Assembly (NCBI GenBank): GCA_028564675.1
Contig: JAOVVO010000302.1
Span: 28,345-92,344, forward strand
DNA length: 64,000 bases
Direction of reading: 5' to 3'
Source of the DNA: Onchocerca lupi
Taxonomy: Eukaryota; Nematoda; Chromadorea; Rhabditida; Onchocercidae
Position 1 is the stretch's first letter, and each line of letters opens with the position of its first letter. Under the pieces are notes generated by a model that had not been told where the DNA came from, searched no databases, and saw only the letters and a list, made by a program, of their open reading frames with translations. The position numbers were made by a program, and so were the translations under genes. Positions 34,535 to 48,800 of the stretch are shown here, one piece after another.

Positions 34535-37006
34535 TCAAAGAAAATAGTCAGGAGTCCGCCTAGTCACATGCGGTTCGCCACGGCGAGGGGCCGGGTCAAA
34601 CTGCAAAAACGAATATTTAAGTTCATCGTCCAATTCAACCATTGCTGCCTGGTTTCCACATCGATAGCAGTAATTGGGAGCCGAGAAAACCGTAACAACA
34701 TTGCGATCATGACACCAGTTATAACCCTATAAAGCATTCAAAATATCTGAAACAACAACTGTGAAACAGTAATTGTAAACAAATCTGACTGTTAGATGTT
34801 GTACATTGCCTAGATAATAAATAATACTAGCTACTTCACTAAAAAGAACCGTTAAGAGAACATTCAATAAACTCGAATAAATTTTAGAACTATAAGTTGT
34901 ATATATTATTCTAGCGAAGCTTTGAAAAAACTGTTGTCTAACAACATAACCGGAGGAACTATAAGCATGCTGAAAGTGGAATGACTCAGGATATAAAAGC
35001 AAAAAAAATCTTCGATATTTTCGGCAGCGCCACGGAATAAGCAGTATGTTATTAGGGAAGAGTTCAGTAGGAAATTTTCACAACTTGGAATTGCATTCTC
35101 TTGTACCGACTACATAATGAATATATTCCATAGCAAACATCCTCAACCATACCTCGTGACAAATATCTAAATGAAAAACATACCTCCATAACCAACTGAT
35201 GAGCCCTTGAGATAAGCGTGAGACCGTTGGAGTGATTGAAAGTCTCCGAAATGTCCTGACCAAACGTATATCCTGCTCCACGTGGAGAGATACCCCAGCC
35301 ACCACGATCATCTGGATCGGACCATAGCAAATCGCACATTGGACCTAGAACAATTTAAGATGAGACACAATAAACGAGAAATATTTTAAAACAAAAATGG
35401 TCAAACATAGCAGGAAAAAAAAATTAATATAAATGTAATTGATAATTACCTTCATGTGGAACTTCTTGTAGTCTATCCAAAGCGCGAATATGATCAAGAC
35501 TGTCAATAGATGGCGAAAGACCACCGTGTAAACAGAAAATTTGACCATCCACCAATGCTGTTAATGGAAAATAGTCAAATAAATCAGTAAAATACTTCCA
35601 AACATTTGAGTTGCCATATTTACGAAGACATTCGTCGTAAAACCCGTAAACCTGGAAAAATATCTCAACATAAACTTTTTGCATCCGAGAACACAAACAT
35701 CACAAAAATACTCTCAAAATCTCTAGCTATCGAAAACAAAAAATTTCTGAAGAAAACTGGTCGCCTCAAATTATGAAGCTGTACAAAGCAAATTTCGTCA
35801 AATAACAAAATGAATAAATACACCGTCAATTCAATTTTCTACAATTTAGAGATTTCGCTGTATGAATTAGCCTTATAATGTTGTCGTGAAATTCCATCAT
35901 ATTTCATGTAACTAATAGAAGATATCGAAATACCTGCGTGATTTGTCGAGATTCATGATTTCCGCGCAAAATAGTGACGCGTTCCTTGTACCTAACCTAA
36001 AAATGCCTCAATTAGAGAATCTTTCATAACGAAAGTGTTCTGCGATAAATTCAGCTAATATGACAAAAGAAAACTTGAAAAAACTGGTGTCATCATATAT
36101 GAAAGCACTGCGTTACAAAAATGTATTTCGATGAATATAAAAAGGAAGAAACCGCGCAGGAAATGGGAAACGAACCAAACATAAATTTGTAAAATTTTCG
36201 AAAACAGTCTCCCTTGGCAGTACCTGGATGAATCACCTAATTCTTGTCTTACCAGGATAGGAGAAATTGGGCGTTTCATCTCAACAAAAATCGATGCAAA
36301 TAAAATAGCAAATTTTGAAAATATTATAAAAATCAACCTTCAGACAAACAAGCAGTGAAACAGTTTCGACCGAATAATAGCCCCTATCGACGTAATCACC
36401 CATGAATAGATAATTAGTATCCGGCGACTTTCCACCCATCTTAAAAAGCTCCATTAAGTCGTGAAATTGTCCATGTACATCACCACAAACGGTCACAGGA
36501 CATTTCACCTCCTGAACGTTGGATTCTTTCTGTAGAATTTCCTTCGCCTGAATACTTTTTAGTTAAGAACGTCTATTTTACGAAGATTAATTTCATGCTG
36601 CATATAACAGCATAGGCAGGGGTTACCAAACACTAACAAATGAAAGTTTTTTTTTTAGCGCAGTAGTCATTATCAAATATGAATTAAATTCTTGTTCATT
36701 TCAGTGTTATTATTAAACGACTTTCAGAAAATATGCAGTTTGAAAAATTAAGTTAAACCAGTACTATAGCATAGAGGAAGCTACCGAATCTGGCATCTTC
36801 TGACGTTACCCAATACTTGTCACCTAACGTTCGTTAGCTACTTTTGGCCATTTCGAGCTTACCTTATCACACAATGTTTTAACTTGAGATTCAGTGAGTT
36901 GTTTACACTCATAAAGCTGTTCAATCCAATGGTCAACTTCTTTCAGCATAGGTCGATCGAAAGTGTCACCGCTTGTTGATGACGCATCTCCACCTGAAGC
37001 CGTCAT
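34535..37006 (-). CDS. pph-4.1: PP4 catalytic subunit (PPP4C), Ser/Thr phosphatase
   Basis: Catalytic subunit of protein phosphatase 4, acting in centrosome maturation, meiosis and the DNA damage response. Exons: 36863-37006, 36338-36547, 35934-35996, 35450-35651, 35184-35344, 34535-34726; all phases join, giving 323 residues. Metallophosphatase signatures are complete: [51 protein letters not shown], and the late His in [14 protein letters not shown]4-type features include [20 protein letters not shown] and the C-terminal tail RRTPDYFL, whose last Leu is the carboxyl-methylation site in this family. About 15 extra Ser/Thr/Gly-rich N-terminal residues precede the usual start of the family. 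No break was seen. Confidence 0.95.
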
Positions 37007-38933
37007 TCGAAAAACCTTCCCTCTGAAAACAGGTAAAATGTGTTGGCAACTTGAAACCTTGTCAAATGGTAGTCCAAATCAATAACGCACATGTTCAAAG
37101 GTGATTCTGGTCATCTGGAGATTGTGATACTGAAATGATTGTATATAAAGTCCTCAGGTTCAAATGTACTAAAGAGTCCATCCCAAAAGCTAGGCTGAAT
37201 CGAAATTATGTCAGCAAACCCTGAAAGAGAACGGATGAAACTGGAGAAAAAAACAGCTAACAGCTAAATAGCTAATCTGAAACATAATTTCGCCAACAAC
37301 GCACATAGTCTTAAACATGCCAGTTACAATGCGTCTCGGATTTTGAAAGTAGTGTACACGGATATCACACGAACCCCAAAATACCGAGCTGCTCACTACA
37401 GCTGGATACGAATTATTGTAAAGTCCACAGTGATCAAAAGCTGGATCGATCAAGAGAGAAAAACAGAACATACAATATATTTGACACATTGTTACCTTCA
37501 ACTTCCTTCTTTATCGAGTATTTAATGAATCCAGAAAAGAGGTCAAATAATGACTTTAATGTAATCTATTTGAGTGAAATGATTTAATCTAGAGTCTTTA
37601 GAGGGAAATAGCTCTTGGGTATGATTATAAATACAGAAAAGTTAAATTCACAATTAATACGGTGAAAACAGCACTTTATAAAAAAGTTAGAAGCTGTCGA
37701 TAGAAAGCATCTCATAACTTAACCAGTGAACAGTTCCATTGCTGATTAATCTATATCGGTTGTAAACGAAAACTCTTAACACTCCAAGTTCCACTTGTAA
37801 CAAAAGAGAACAAGTAATTGCCAGTCCTTATTATAGACTCTTAACACTTCTTAATTCCTTCCAGCTAATTCGAGATTTCTTCAATTTCTACCTATCAGCA
37901 TATCACAAACCAACCGCAACACCAACAATTGGAGAGCTAAAAAATCTGCCAACAAGAGAGGAGTACAACCAATTTCACACTGCCACAATCAAAGCAGCAC
38001 ACTTGCCACAACCTGGACCATTTTAAAAACACCCATCGGAGAAGAGTGGAAGACAGGAGTGTCCGGACAGTGATGAACAATAGCAGCGCTGAATCCGTGA
38101 GCTATATCTCTTAGCCTCCACCTATTGCTCCACAACTCCAATGTAAGACACATAATCGATTCCTACATCATACATATAAACTGATCTGTGATTTGCCGGC
38201 TCCTAAAACGAACAATCGGTAACAAAGAATTGGTATAGCTAAAAAGAACGTGAAAATTCAAGACAATGATAACTTTTTTCTTTTGCAAGCTGCACATCTC
38301 CGTATGCGACATTTGTATTGCAAACCTGCTTCTTGTAAGTCTAAAACTGAATTCCATCAAATGAGAATTCAGGTATCGGAACACTGAAAAGTTTTTTACA
38401 TCTGTCTTGATATACAACAAAGGTAGAGCTAAAAAACTTAGATTTCTATAAATCAGGCTAACAAATTCATATCATTTACTATTCAATTTAACCAGCAGTA
38501 TTACATAGTGGTTGTGGAGTACGATTTTCTATTTGCTAATATTACTAGTAAAAAGTTCGAAAAAAATCCATAAGGCACATACGCAAAGAAATGAAACATC
38601 AGCAAAGCTCAATTTCACAAAAACTTATATCGAGAATTATTGTGACTTACGGCAAGATCCAAAGTAATTCTGTACATCGAATTCATCATATTTATTTCCA
38701 TGTAGTGGGCATTAATATATTAAAGTCCAGCCAAGGATTTACGAAACATATTATTGTATCCTTCATTGTAAAGTAATATCAAACGGGATTATCGGAAGAA
38801 TGATGTTGAGAGACCAAAATCTTGGAATACTAATTAGGCAAATTTTTGTGATTAAAGGCTTGCCTGTGAACTTATCGTAGTAGTGCAGTCATTTACTTCC
38901 TAGAACGTCCTTACATATATAATATTGCGTTCA
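37007..38933. other. intergenic, no confident gene
   Basis: About 1.9 kb upstream of PP4. Short open frames on both strands show no domain. An isolated donor-like site at about 38650 on the minus strand was not joined to anything convincing. Confidence 0.45.
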
Positions 38934-39188
38934 TTATAATTTTATTTCGAAACTGTGATCATAATTGTTCTGCAAATCAGAGTTCTCGAATAGCTTCAAT
39001 ATTTGAAATAACTGGAAAAATCAATCAAAAACTCTGACAGATAAGAATGGTTGAGAGGGAAGTAAAATGCTTACCTGCTTCTCAAGAATCTTTTTTGGAA
39101 CTATCATTTTTCTTGACTTAATTGCATGATTCAAGGTTTTGGATATATTTCTATTATAAAATCGTTTTTTTCGTCCACTTCCCTTCAT
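38934..39188 (-). CDS. candidate two-exon small basic protein, unknown
   Basis: The minus strand has ATG at 39186-39188, an open exon (39075-39188) ending at a good donor (CAG|GTAAGC), and an acceptor (TTTTTCCAG) opening an in-phase exon (38934-39011) that ends in TAA. The product would be 63 residues, with a basic N-terminus (MKGSGRKKRFYNRNISK) and an amphipathic-looking middle (KKILEKQLFQILKLFE). I do not recognise the family. It could be a real small gene, a leading exon pair of a longer one, or chance; no transcript evidence is available. Confidence 0.3.
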
Positions 39189-41587
39189 TGTCACTGAAAT
39201 TTACCGTTTCATTCAAAATTCAGAAAACATTACTGTAAACTGTTAAAGGAAGATACCAAATGAGAAAAGCTCAAATTTGATAACTTGTCGTATATAAAAA
39301 TTATATCGGGAATTTTAAATACTATGCCATGGGACTTCACGTATTCGAATGGATTGTTTTATTCCGGAATAAACGCAGCGTATTACGATTACATAATCGT
39401 TTGAGTTGTTGTTCCTTATAAAGGCAAATTTCTTAAAAGATACAGACATAGAAATGCACAAGATCCTGATCACTTCAGGTAAAATGAAGAATCAGGAAGA
39501 CTTTCTGACAAATTATTCGAAGTACTCATGCATCTTTACGATGCTTACCATCTTATGAATTGCAGTCTCGCTCTACAATTCAGGTTTCTTTCTTCTGTTA
39601 CGGCATGTAAGTGACATGTAGAATCGGTGGCAAAAAAAAAAAAAAAAAAAAAAAAAAATAAAAGAAGTCTGCGTGCTCTTATTTCTAAAAGCAAATAAAA
39701 ATACCAGAAATGCAAGTCAATTAATGGATTAAAAATCTTAGAAATAAAAGTACACCTTATCTTTTTAAGTTAAAAAAGTACCAACGTTTTTTTCCTTTTT
39801 TTTCTTGTGTTTTTATTTTAATTTAAAAAGAAAAAAAAGCGAAAAAAAAAATATTATTCTGTTGTTGTTGGAATAACTGCCGTCTCTGTTTATCGACTTG
39901 CAATAAAAGAAAAGCAGTTTAGAAAAATAGAAGGACAAAAAGTGATCGACCTGGAATGGGGAAGTATTTGCATAAATGATTCATTCCCTGATCGTGTGGG
40001 AAGAAATAAGATCGGAGAGAGAGACTGGAGAAAAGACATGCATGAGGAGAAATATGGCGGGAAGAGGTGAGGTACACTAGGGTGATGACTCTCAGACAGC
40101 AGGAAAGCAAACTATGACCCCTTTCTGACCTCTCATTTAGGTGTAGAAGAGAGGTCTCTATTACTTTGTACTTCAACCTCTCGTCAGAAGTAATCAAACA
40201 AAAATTAAAGATTTCGGAAGAATGCAATATGACGAATTATGATATAAATCAGTTTAAATGCACTATTCATCAGATAATTCAAGTTGCGTTCTAAAATTGC
40301 TATTTAATTTTAAGATTCTGGCTGTTTTGCTATCCGTTCCATCTCTAGTTACAAGATGCAAAAAAATTGCTGAAAAAAAGCTTCTTTTTTTTCCTTCTAT
40401 CCATCAGATGATTGATGATCTTGCAGTGGCAATGGATTTAAATGGTATCACCAGTGTTCCACCTTGATCTTATGTAAGATTGTTTAACATTTCCAGGAAA
40501 TATTTTCCCATAGAATGAGGTAGAAAATGTTGCATAGTAAAATTATAAATAACAAGATACACGATGGTAAAATCATCCTTTATGTTTGCTACAAGTTATT
40601 CAACAGTTTTCCCGTCAAATAAATCGACCTATTATCCTTCTTGCGTCATAATTTCCTATTTTCCAAACAAGATTCAGTGAGAGGTTGTGAACATCTCAAA
40701 CACATTCTTCTATACTTCTCCTCTTTGTTTAGCTAACTTCTGCTTTCCATGGCATCTCACCCTTTCAAGCCCACTTATTCCACTATGCCAAGTTCGGAAT
40801 GAGCCTCGCAGTGCAACTAAACTCCTAAGAATATCACCAATAGCTTGCGTTAAAAACTGTTGTCGCCAACATTGTCAAGTACTGAATTATTTTTTTTTTT
40901 TTGATAGTGAGCTTTACAAAAGGGCTTAGAGTGCAAGGTAAGGAAAAAAAAGAAGGGATTAGACCGTCATGAAATAAATAGGAAGACTGAAAGGCTTCAA
41001 AATATCCTTTTGTCTAAAAAGTGAAATGAAATAGAGATAAGATAAAAGCTATGGACTTTTGAATGCTTACATCCAGAAACATCGAAACTTATCGAAAAAT
41101 TTCCTAGGCTTTTGGAAATATATCCATACATTTTTTCATTTTCAATGTATTCTGATTTCCCATAAAAGATGCTTTTTCCAGCTTGTCGAAAACTAGTCTA
41201 CTCAACTTTTGAGTTTCGTTTTGTCACCTGTCAACAAAGAACGTAAGCGTTTTTCCCGTATAACACTATAATTATGAACCAGTGGTTTTCTTATATATCA
41301 TTAGTCAAGTTGTGCAAGTGTTTCATGCTGAAACTCGAACTGAAATATTAATTACCGAAAGAATCACGTTATGAAAGTACTGTTCGGATACATTAGATTA
41401 GTAAGATTTTTCAGGATACTTAAAGCATTTGTACTATTGATAAGATATAATTCCTGCAGAAACCATGAGCAGAACTAATAAGTCTCATTTCAATACATAT
41501 ACATTTCTGGACAACAATTTTATTTAACTGAATTGAGCTGCTATGGTTTACTGCATTCTTAATTCCAGGGTGATTATGCTGATTTGA
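39189..41587. other. intergenic upstream of rbc-1, no gene seen
   Basis: About 2.4 kb with several homopolymer runs, including poly(A) at 39632-39658. Open frames at 39919-40227, 40258-40467 and 40687-40929 carry no recognisable domain. The last few hundred bases should contain the rbc-1 promoter. Confidence 0.5.
39632..39658. repeat. poly(A) tract
   Basis: An uninterrupted run of 27 A lies in the intergenic region upstream of rbc-1. Confidence 0.9.
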
Positions 41588-44500
41588 ATGAACGTACATC
41601 AGATTTTGACTGGAGCTCTTAACCGCGGTGATGAGGTTTTCAGTGTTGGAGCGATCGATGATCTTAGTTTTACGGTCTGTCAGCTTTTTCACTCCATTTT
41701 ATTGTAAATCAAGCATAGATAATTGCGTACTTGTTTTGCTATGTTTTTTTTTATTTTGTTTCTCAACAGGCTTGCGCAGTTGGTACGAATGTCGTGATAT
41801 TTTCATCTTCCTTCGAGCGTGTGCAAGTTATTACACCTGCAAGTTTTGCCGAGGGATTATTAGTGAAATGTGTGGCTGCTTGTTGTGAAACTGGAAAGGT
41901 TATTTTTTCTTTTCTAGATGATTGGCCCAAAGTTTTAGTTATATGAGATATGGTTTTTCAGTAAACTGACTTATAAGTAGCTAATGGTGAGTATTGCATT
42001 CATTTTATTCGTCAGTGTTATATGTAATGATGTGGTTGCATTATAGATTGTAGCAACGTATAATGGTTTGGTGCGCATTTATGAGCCCGTTACGCGAACT
42101 GAAGATGGGACTAACGTAAATTTCATTCCTATGTATCAGTTTGAAGTTGTTCATTTCATTTTTTAATTTGTTTATGTTGTTTCTTCTGAAATCGTATGAA
42201 TTATTACGTACATCCTAATGTGGATTTGAAAATATTTTTAGACTTTCACGTACCACTGGGTTGAAACATATAGTATTCCTCTGAAGAGCACAGTGGAAAA
42301 GATACAGTGGAATTTGCAAGGCCTGCGACTGTTGATATGTTGTGGTGATGTGCTTCACCTTTATCAGAATTCGCTTCTTTCTGCTGCATTGGATATTAAA
42401 GTGGATACTGTAACATTCGGAATAGTTGAGGAGGTCATTCATATACTGTTATTTGTTTGTTTTTAATTTAAGCTATGGACACTGTACATATATTTGTTAA
42501 GAGTTTACATAATCTCCTTCAGGAAAACGGACCTGAAAATGAGGAAATTTTGTCTTGGGAATGTGTTTGGTCACAGAAATTATCATCAAAACCAAAATTT
42601 ATGGCTAGTTCGCCCGATGGAGTTTATTTTGCCACTTGTGGTATTTCAGATTGCCTGGTAAAGATATGGTTTCAGAGAGAAAGTAAGTATTGATTGGTTG
42701 TTGTGGCTCTTTCTTTTGATTTGAAACTTCAAAAATGTCCCTTCGGTGCTCCAATTCCTATTCTTGTGTTCTGTAGTGTTCTTACTGCAGAGTTCGCAAT
42801 GTTTGAATCTTAAGAAAAAATGGATGGCCAATGTTAGCCACAGCATTATCTAAAACAAAAATAAGCGTAGCAGATTTCAGATTCTTTTGGTTTTTATCAG
42901 ATCTGTAATTTATTGAATTTTCTATTCAAGAATTATTTGTAGTACGAAATTACATTTGGCTATATTACTACTTCGTAAATTGTTAGAACTGGAAGTAATC
43001 ATTAATTACTTTCAACAAGAAAGTTTTCCTTTATACAAAAATCTTTTCAGAATCTGGTAATAGAGGGAATAGTGAAAATGGCATTTCATTTGATTTTATT
43101 TATGTGCAGCATCCTCAACCAGTTGTTGGTTTTGAATGGCGGAAAATTCCTCGCTACATGTCACGGTTATTCACTGTTCAACTGATTTTTGTTTGTTTTC
43201 CACTTAATTTTTAGTGCAGTAAAATGAGACTTTTAATTTCAAATGACTATTCAAGGGAATATGTTCAAAATGTTTTGCTTACTTGGTGTGAAGACAGCAC
43301 AGTTCGGGTTTGGAAAGAAGCTGCTACTATATTTCTTGACTTTCAAACTGTAACCAACACAGCGGAGGTGGTATGTATCCAAAACAGTGCCACGAGAGAA
43401 CATTGCTCCAAAAAACATTCACTTCGGAGTACTCGAGCAAAAACTAGAATCTTTCTTAAGAAAATTATGTAAGTTGAAGATATAATCTGGATTTCCTTGA
43501 TATGCAAACACTGATGAAGCTTTCTGGAATTTGCTAGATAGGGGTTAATATGTCAAATAGTGGATTTGAAAAGACAAACAGTGCAAACCTGAATGTTAAA
43601 TCTTCATATTCGCTCTTTTTAGGGAGAGAAAGGCACTTGCAGGTGAAGTAATACGACCGAGAAGATCATCTTTTTCAAGAAATACTTCATTGTGTGAGAT
43701 TGCTTCAGGAAAGCATATTGATTCGATTCCTGCATTTTATCTATGTACTACTATAAATGCTCAGAACGGTGCGTTTTTATTTTTAAAATATTGTTTACTA
43801 ACATGGCAAAAGTTCATGGTTAGATATTGCTGCATTTTCCTAGCATTGCATATTACAGATTGTCTTCTGGTTCTTTCCTGTTCTTCCGAACAAAAACCTT
43901 TCATGATTCACTGGTTAAACAATAAAGAGATTGTGTATGGCATTGGCATTGAAAGAATAATGATGGAGATCCTGTTCAGTGACTGTTCTGCAGAACCAAG
44001 CGAAGTTGAAAATTCAATTAAAAGTACTACCTTAGTTTCTTATTTGATTAAATCCTGTTGGTCTGTGTAACACTAAAATTTTATTTTTAGAAAGTGTGCT
44101 GCAGACGCAAAATTTATTGACTGATTTTCTACATGCTAACAAAGAACATGATGTTGAAGATACCAAGATGGCATCAACTGATCGTATGGAACAAGAAGAT
44201 GAGGTCTTAGATGGAACATTTGCCAGTAATGTCAGTGGTGTAACCAGAGCTTTTTCTATGTTGAATACTGATATTTTAGTATTTTTCGATTTATAAAAGT
44301 GAAGATTTCATAAATAATTGCAATCTTTTGCTTCTAAATTCAGGAAACAACATCATCGAAAGATTCTATGGATTTGAAACTAAATATCCTTAAACGGGAA
44401 TGGAAGAAGTCTATTGATATTTTGTTTGCTGTACATCCTGCTGACGGTAGCTTACTAACCTGGTAAAAATATTGCTATCCTCTCAAATGATGTAAAACTT

Positions 44501-45852
44501 ACTCATTTAATAGCAAATATTTTGGCCATCTTTTCAATTATATTCAAAATTTTCTTCCCTCTTCACTAATCTATTTGTGATGATACTCTTGATGTTTTGA
44601 CGAAAAGCCAGGATTTAGGAAGAATTGAAAATTGTTTCATTCTTTAGGACAGTTGAATGGCTTGATGATCCGTTACGACAACCCACCGTTAGTTTCACTT
44701 CACGATTTCCATCTGCATTTTCACTCTCGGATGCGACATCTTTAAATCCTTCTCTAAGTGTATATTATCCCCGCGATTTTCTTCATGAACAATTTACCCA
44801 GAAATATGGCTCTGATGGTAGGCTTTCTGCTAGATGAATTTTTTTATCGTCTGTAGAAATAATGCTCATGTTATTTTGTATTTGCCTACTTCTTGCAATT
44901 AACCTTATTTGATTTTTAAGGAATTTCGCAAATATGTGAACGGAGAAATACAACTTTGCTCCATCTGCTGACTCATCATAACAACGGATCTTTAAATTTG
45001 TGGAATTTGACATTTGAAGATAATGGCAAATTTAATACGGTTGTTAACATATCGCATGCTTCAAGAATGTGCGGTCATCGTTATAAAATTTCGCAGGTTC
45101 TTATCATAGTATTTAAAATATAGCTGGAAATTTTCACATGACTGAAATTCCAATATGCATCAGTTAACGCTCTTTTTTGAGTGGATTAGTTCCAATTATT
45201 TGACTGTGTAAGTCTCATTCCGAATTCCATCATCGCCCAGTGATGATTTTCATCCTTACTAATATGCAGTACCTCAGGAACTTGTTGTGTGTTATAAAAT
45301 AGAGCAGCCTGAAATGGAGAATATATATAATCCAGAATAAACAATCATGGACATGGCTCTGTTCTCAATGTAATGCATCTGCGCAGCACCGAGATCACAT
45401 TAAAGGCCAAACAATTGTAGTGATTATGCAGTAGATTTTATTTTTCTTAGATTGTGCCATCTGCATGTTCTTTTTCGTGCTCAGTTTACCGTTTAGGTCA
45501 TTGCTCATCCGGTGCTTCCTCTTGTGCTCACGACGAGCCATTACAATTATATAACACAGGACACAGAAGAAACGGGAAAGGCTGAGCTGATATTATGGAA
45601 GGTGAATCCTGTTGGACCATTATGTAAGGGTGGTGGCGTTCGGGAATTGGCACGAATGACAAGCAATTCATCTGATGCATTTACAGCCGTTACATGGTTA
45701 CCAGTGATTTTGTCAGGGTAACCAAGTTTTTTCCTTTTTTTTTTTTTTTTAATTTTACTGTAGTCGCTTGAAACTAGCGGTGTAGACTACTTTTCAATTT
45801 GTTGGTTTTTTCATTTTTTTTTTCCGTTGAATTCACAATATCGTAGTAATCC

Positions 45853-45883
<31 letters not shown>

Positions 45884-48800
45884 AATCCAGTTCATTATTG
45901 GGTTCGCTATCGACTTCACCTAGCTCCTCTTTTGTGGCCAATAGTTCCGGACATATCAACATTTATCAAGCCATTGTTGATGCAGCTGAATTTCTCGCAA
46001 ATATTCATGCTTGTGGACGAAGAAATGTCTCCCATTCTGAAAGCAGGTTTCTTTTAATATATTTAATATTCTCATGATTTGAATAATATGTATGTTTCAT
46101 ATATATATGCTATTTGTATATATATATATATATATATATATATGCTATTCACGTATATTTTTTTTAATAGTATATATTTGAGAAGCATGCATATTTCTTT
46201 GCTCAAACTTTTTTTTTTCTTTATTTACGCAAACTAATATCTATACATAATATTCGGAAAATTGCAACATTACACTTCCATAGATTTCCAGAAAACATTA
46301 TGTTTCAGTAAACTTTAGATTTTTATGACGATGAAAAATACCATTATTTTAAAATGTTTTTAATAGTGTTTGGATTAAAAATTGATCAAAAAAAGAAAGT
46401 TTTTTAGAGCTTTAAGAGTTTAGTGATATGATTCTTCGTTTGTTAAAGTGATCGAAAATTATTCAAAAAGAAGTTGACGAAAATTTTTTGCTTAACTTGT
46501 AGTGTCATTTTTTTTTTTTGCTTAGATGAAGCATTTATGAACTCTTCAATAATGATTGACTGAAAGGAATAAGATCGAAGGGAAACAAAAGATGAAGCGA
46601 ATCATGAATTGTTCTCTTTCATCTAGCTTGAACTTCAAAATAATTGATGTTATAAGTTAGGATTGGGCAAGTGCATCACACTGTTCGCATGGTAATATTG
46701 TAAACATTGCCAGTGATTAAGATATAATGAATTTTTATTAGGAATTTAATGTGAAATGCACGAATGCAAACGAAATAAATCACAATAAAATTGGTGATTG
46801 GAAGGTGAATTATAGTGAGATTGAAGCGATCAATACTTTGCAGCTGTTCGATCAATAATGGAAAGGCTTGTGACATCCAAAATAAAAAAAATATGAAGAA
46901 AATGTGTAAAGTTGTTTCGACGCAATCATCGACAAAGCCTGGTTGCATACTTTTATTGTCGAGCATTAATGCTGCTTCGGTATATAACTGATTTTTTTTC
47001 AAAACACTGCAACTACATAGTTGGAAATACCCTATTATTCATTCAAAGTTCCTTCTTCGCCTTGTAGATCTACTTCCACTAATGTTTTATTTTGCAATTT
47101 CCGATACTTTTCATTACAGTGTGCAGACAATGTTTTGCTTATTCATGCTTTCAATGAATGTTTGCTGTTTTCCAAAGATAACGTTTCTGATACCGCGGAT
47201 ACCTCTGAAAATCTAGTGATTGAGAAAGCAAACATCAATTGTTATTATTTAGTATTATTTGAAAAAGAGAAGGATTCTCTTACAAGGTTTGCGTCTTCTG
47301 AAATTTGTTACCACATCGTAATTATGCAAATCATTCTATCACCTCAAATTATTTGCAGCATTTTCAGGTTACGTATGTGGTTGATTAACATTGCTGTGGT
47401 GGATTTTGAAGGTCCAGGTACGCTTTGCTTTTGTGAAATGATCCATCTGAACAAGCAAAATAGTTTGAAGTGGAGGGAATCTAGAACATTCTTGTTTCAT
47501 AAGTTCTTTTCTATAAAACGGTTTTTTTGTGGATTATAGGGGAGAATGAAGATGCTTCGCCTATAAAGGATTCATTGGGTTCAGCCAATGAGAAGAATGT
47601 GAACAAGGATTCTTTCAGCAAACTGCAACTCACTACCAATCTAATTTACAATGATCTTGTTGTGCTGCCGGCTGGTGTTTCTGTGAGTTCTCCTTTTTTT
47701 TCTTTCACATTCTTTTAAGTTACTGTGTTGGGACAGAAAATCAGAACTTCATGATATGTTACTATTGAATTGAATATTAATTTTAACCCAGATTTTGCTT
47801 AAAGAATAAAATAATTGCACAAAGTCCGACTTCAACTAGTGGTTAACCCATAGTTCTAACTATGACATTTAAATTGAACTGTCTGCTGCTGATGTGTTAC
47901 TAAGTTGAAGTGGATTGTGAAAGCTTCGGGGTTTGAAATCATGGAATAAAACTTGAAGTTTGCAATATAATGAAACAAAAAAAAAGAAAAAAAAAGATGC
48001 AATGAAATAAACATGTAATGAAACCATTTATTTTTACTGACATATGATGAACTTTGCTTAAGGTTATTTCGGTGGAGCCTTCAGCAGGTCATCTGCCTTC
48101 GTCAAATCTTTATCCTACATATAGGGCACCTTATCTTGTTCTTTTGGCATGCAGCGATGAAAATGTCCGATTTTATGAATGTTTGAGAACTACTGAAAGT
48201 GATGGATTAATTAGCTACAAATGGAAAACGTGGGAAATGATTAGCAATACCATGAATTCGAATGTAGAGATGGATGGTAAAAATTGCTTTTTTTATAAAA
48301 AAAGCTATCAATATTTGCTTTATAGCTTTCGTGGACTTTCAAATCACAAAAATAGTATTATGGATAGAAGTAGATCTTTTAGGTCAAATATATTCAATAT
48401 CAGCAGCTCATAGTAGTCGATTTGCTTGTGCTTACCTTCCCGAAGGTATGACTGGTGCAATTTCATCGATAAGTAGTGTCAAAGTTGGTGTTTTTGAATG
48501 TGAATCATCAGGTGGCGTTGAATGGCTTCGTGAGGATACGTTCATTGTCAATGTTCGACACAGAATGAGGTTTTTTTGATTTGTTAATTCGTTTTTTGAC
48601 TTTTTTTTTCTGAGTTTTATTATAAGTTTGTCCTCGCATCAGTAATTTTAAATGAGAAAAAAGTGTGATTTAGAATCCTTGATAATATTAAATATTTTGC
48701 TTGCGTTATCCATATAGTAGCGTACAATCTGTCTGTTTTCAATGAATTTTGCTATCCAATCATGTATAAAATTCGGGTGCAGTGATACAGTTTTCAGTAA

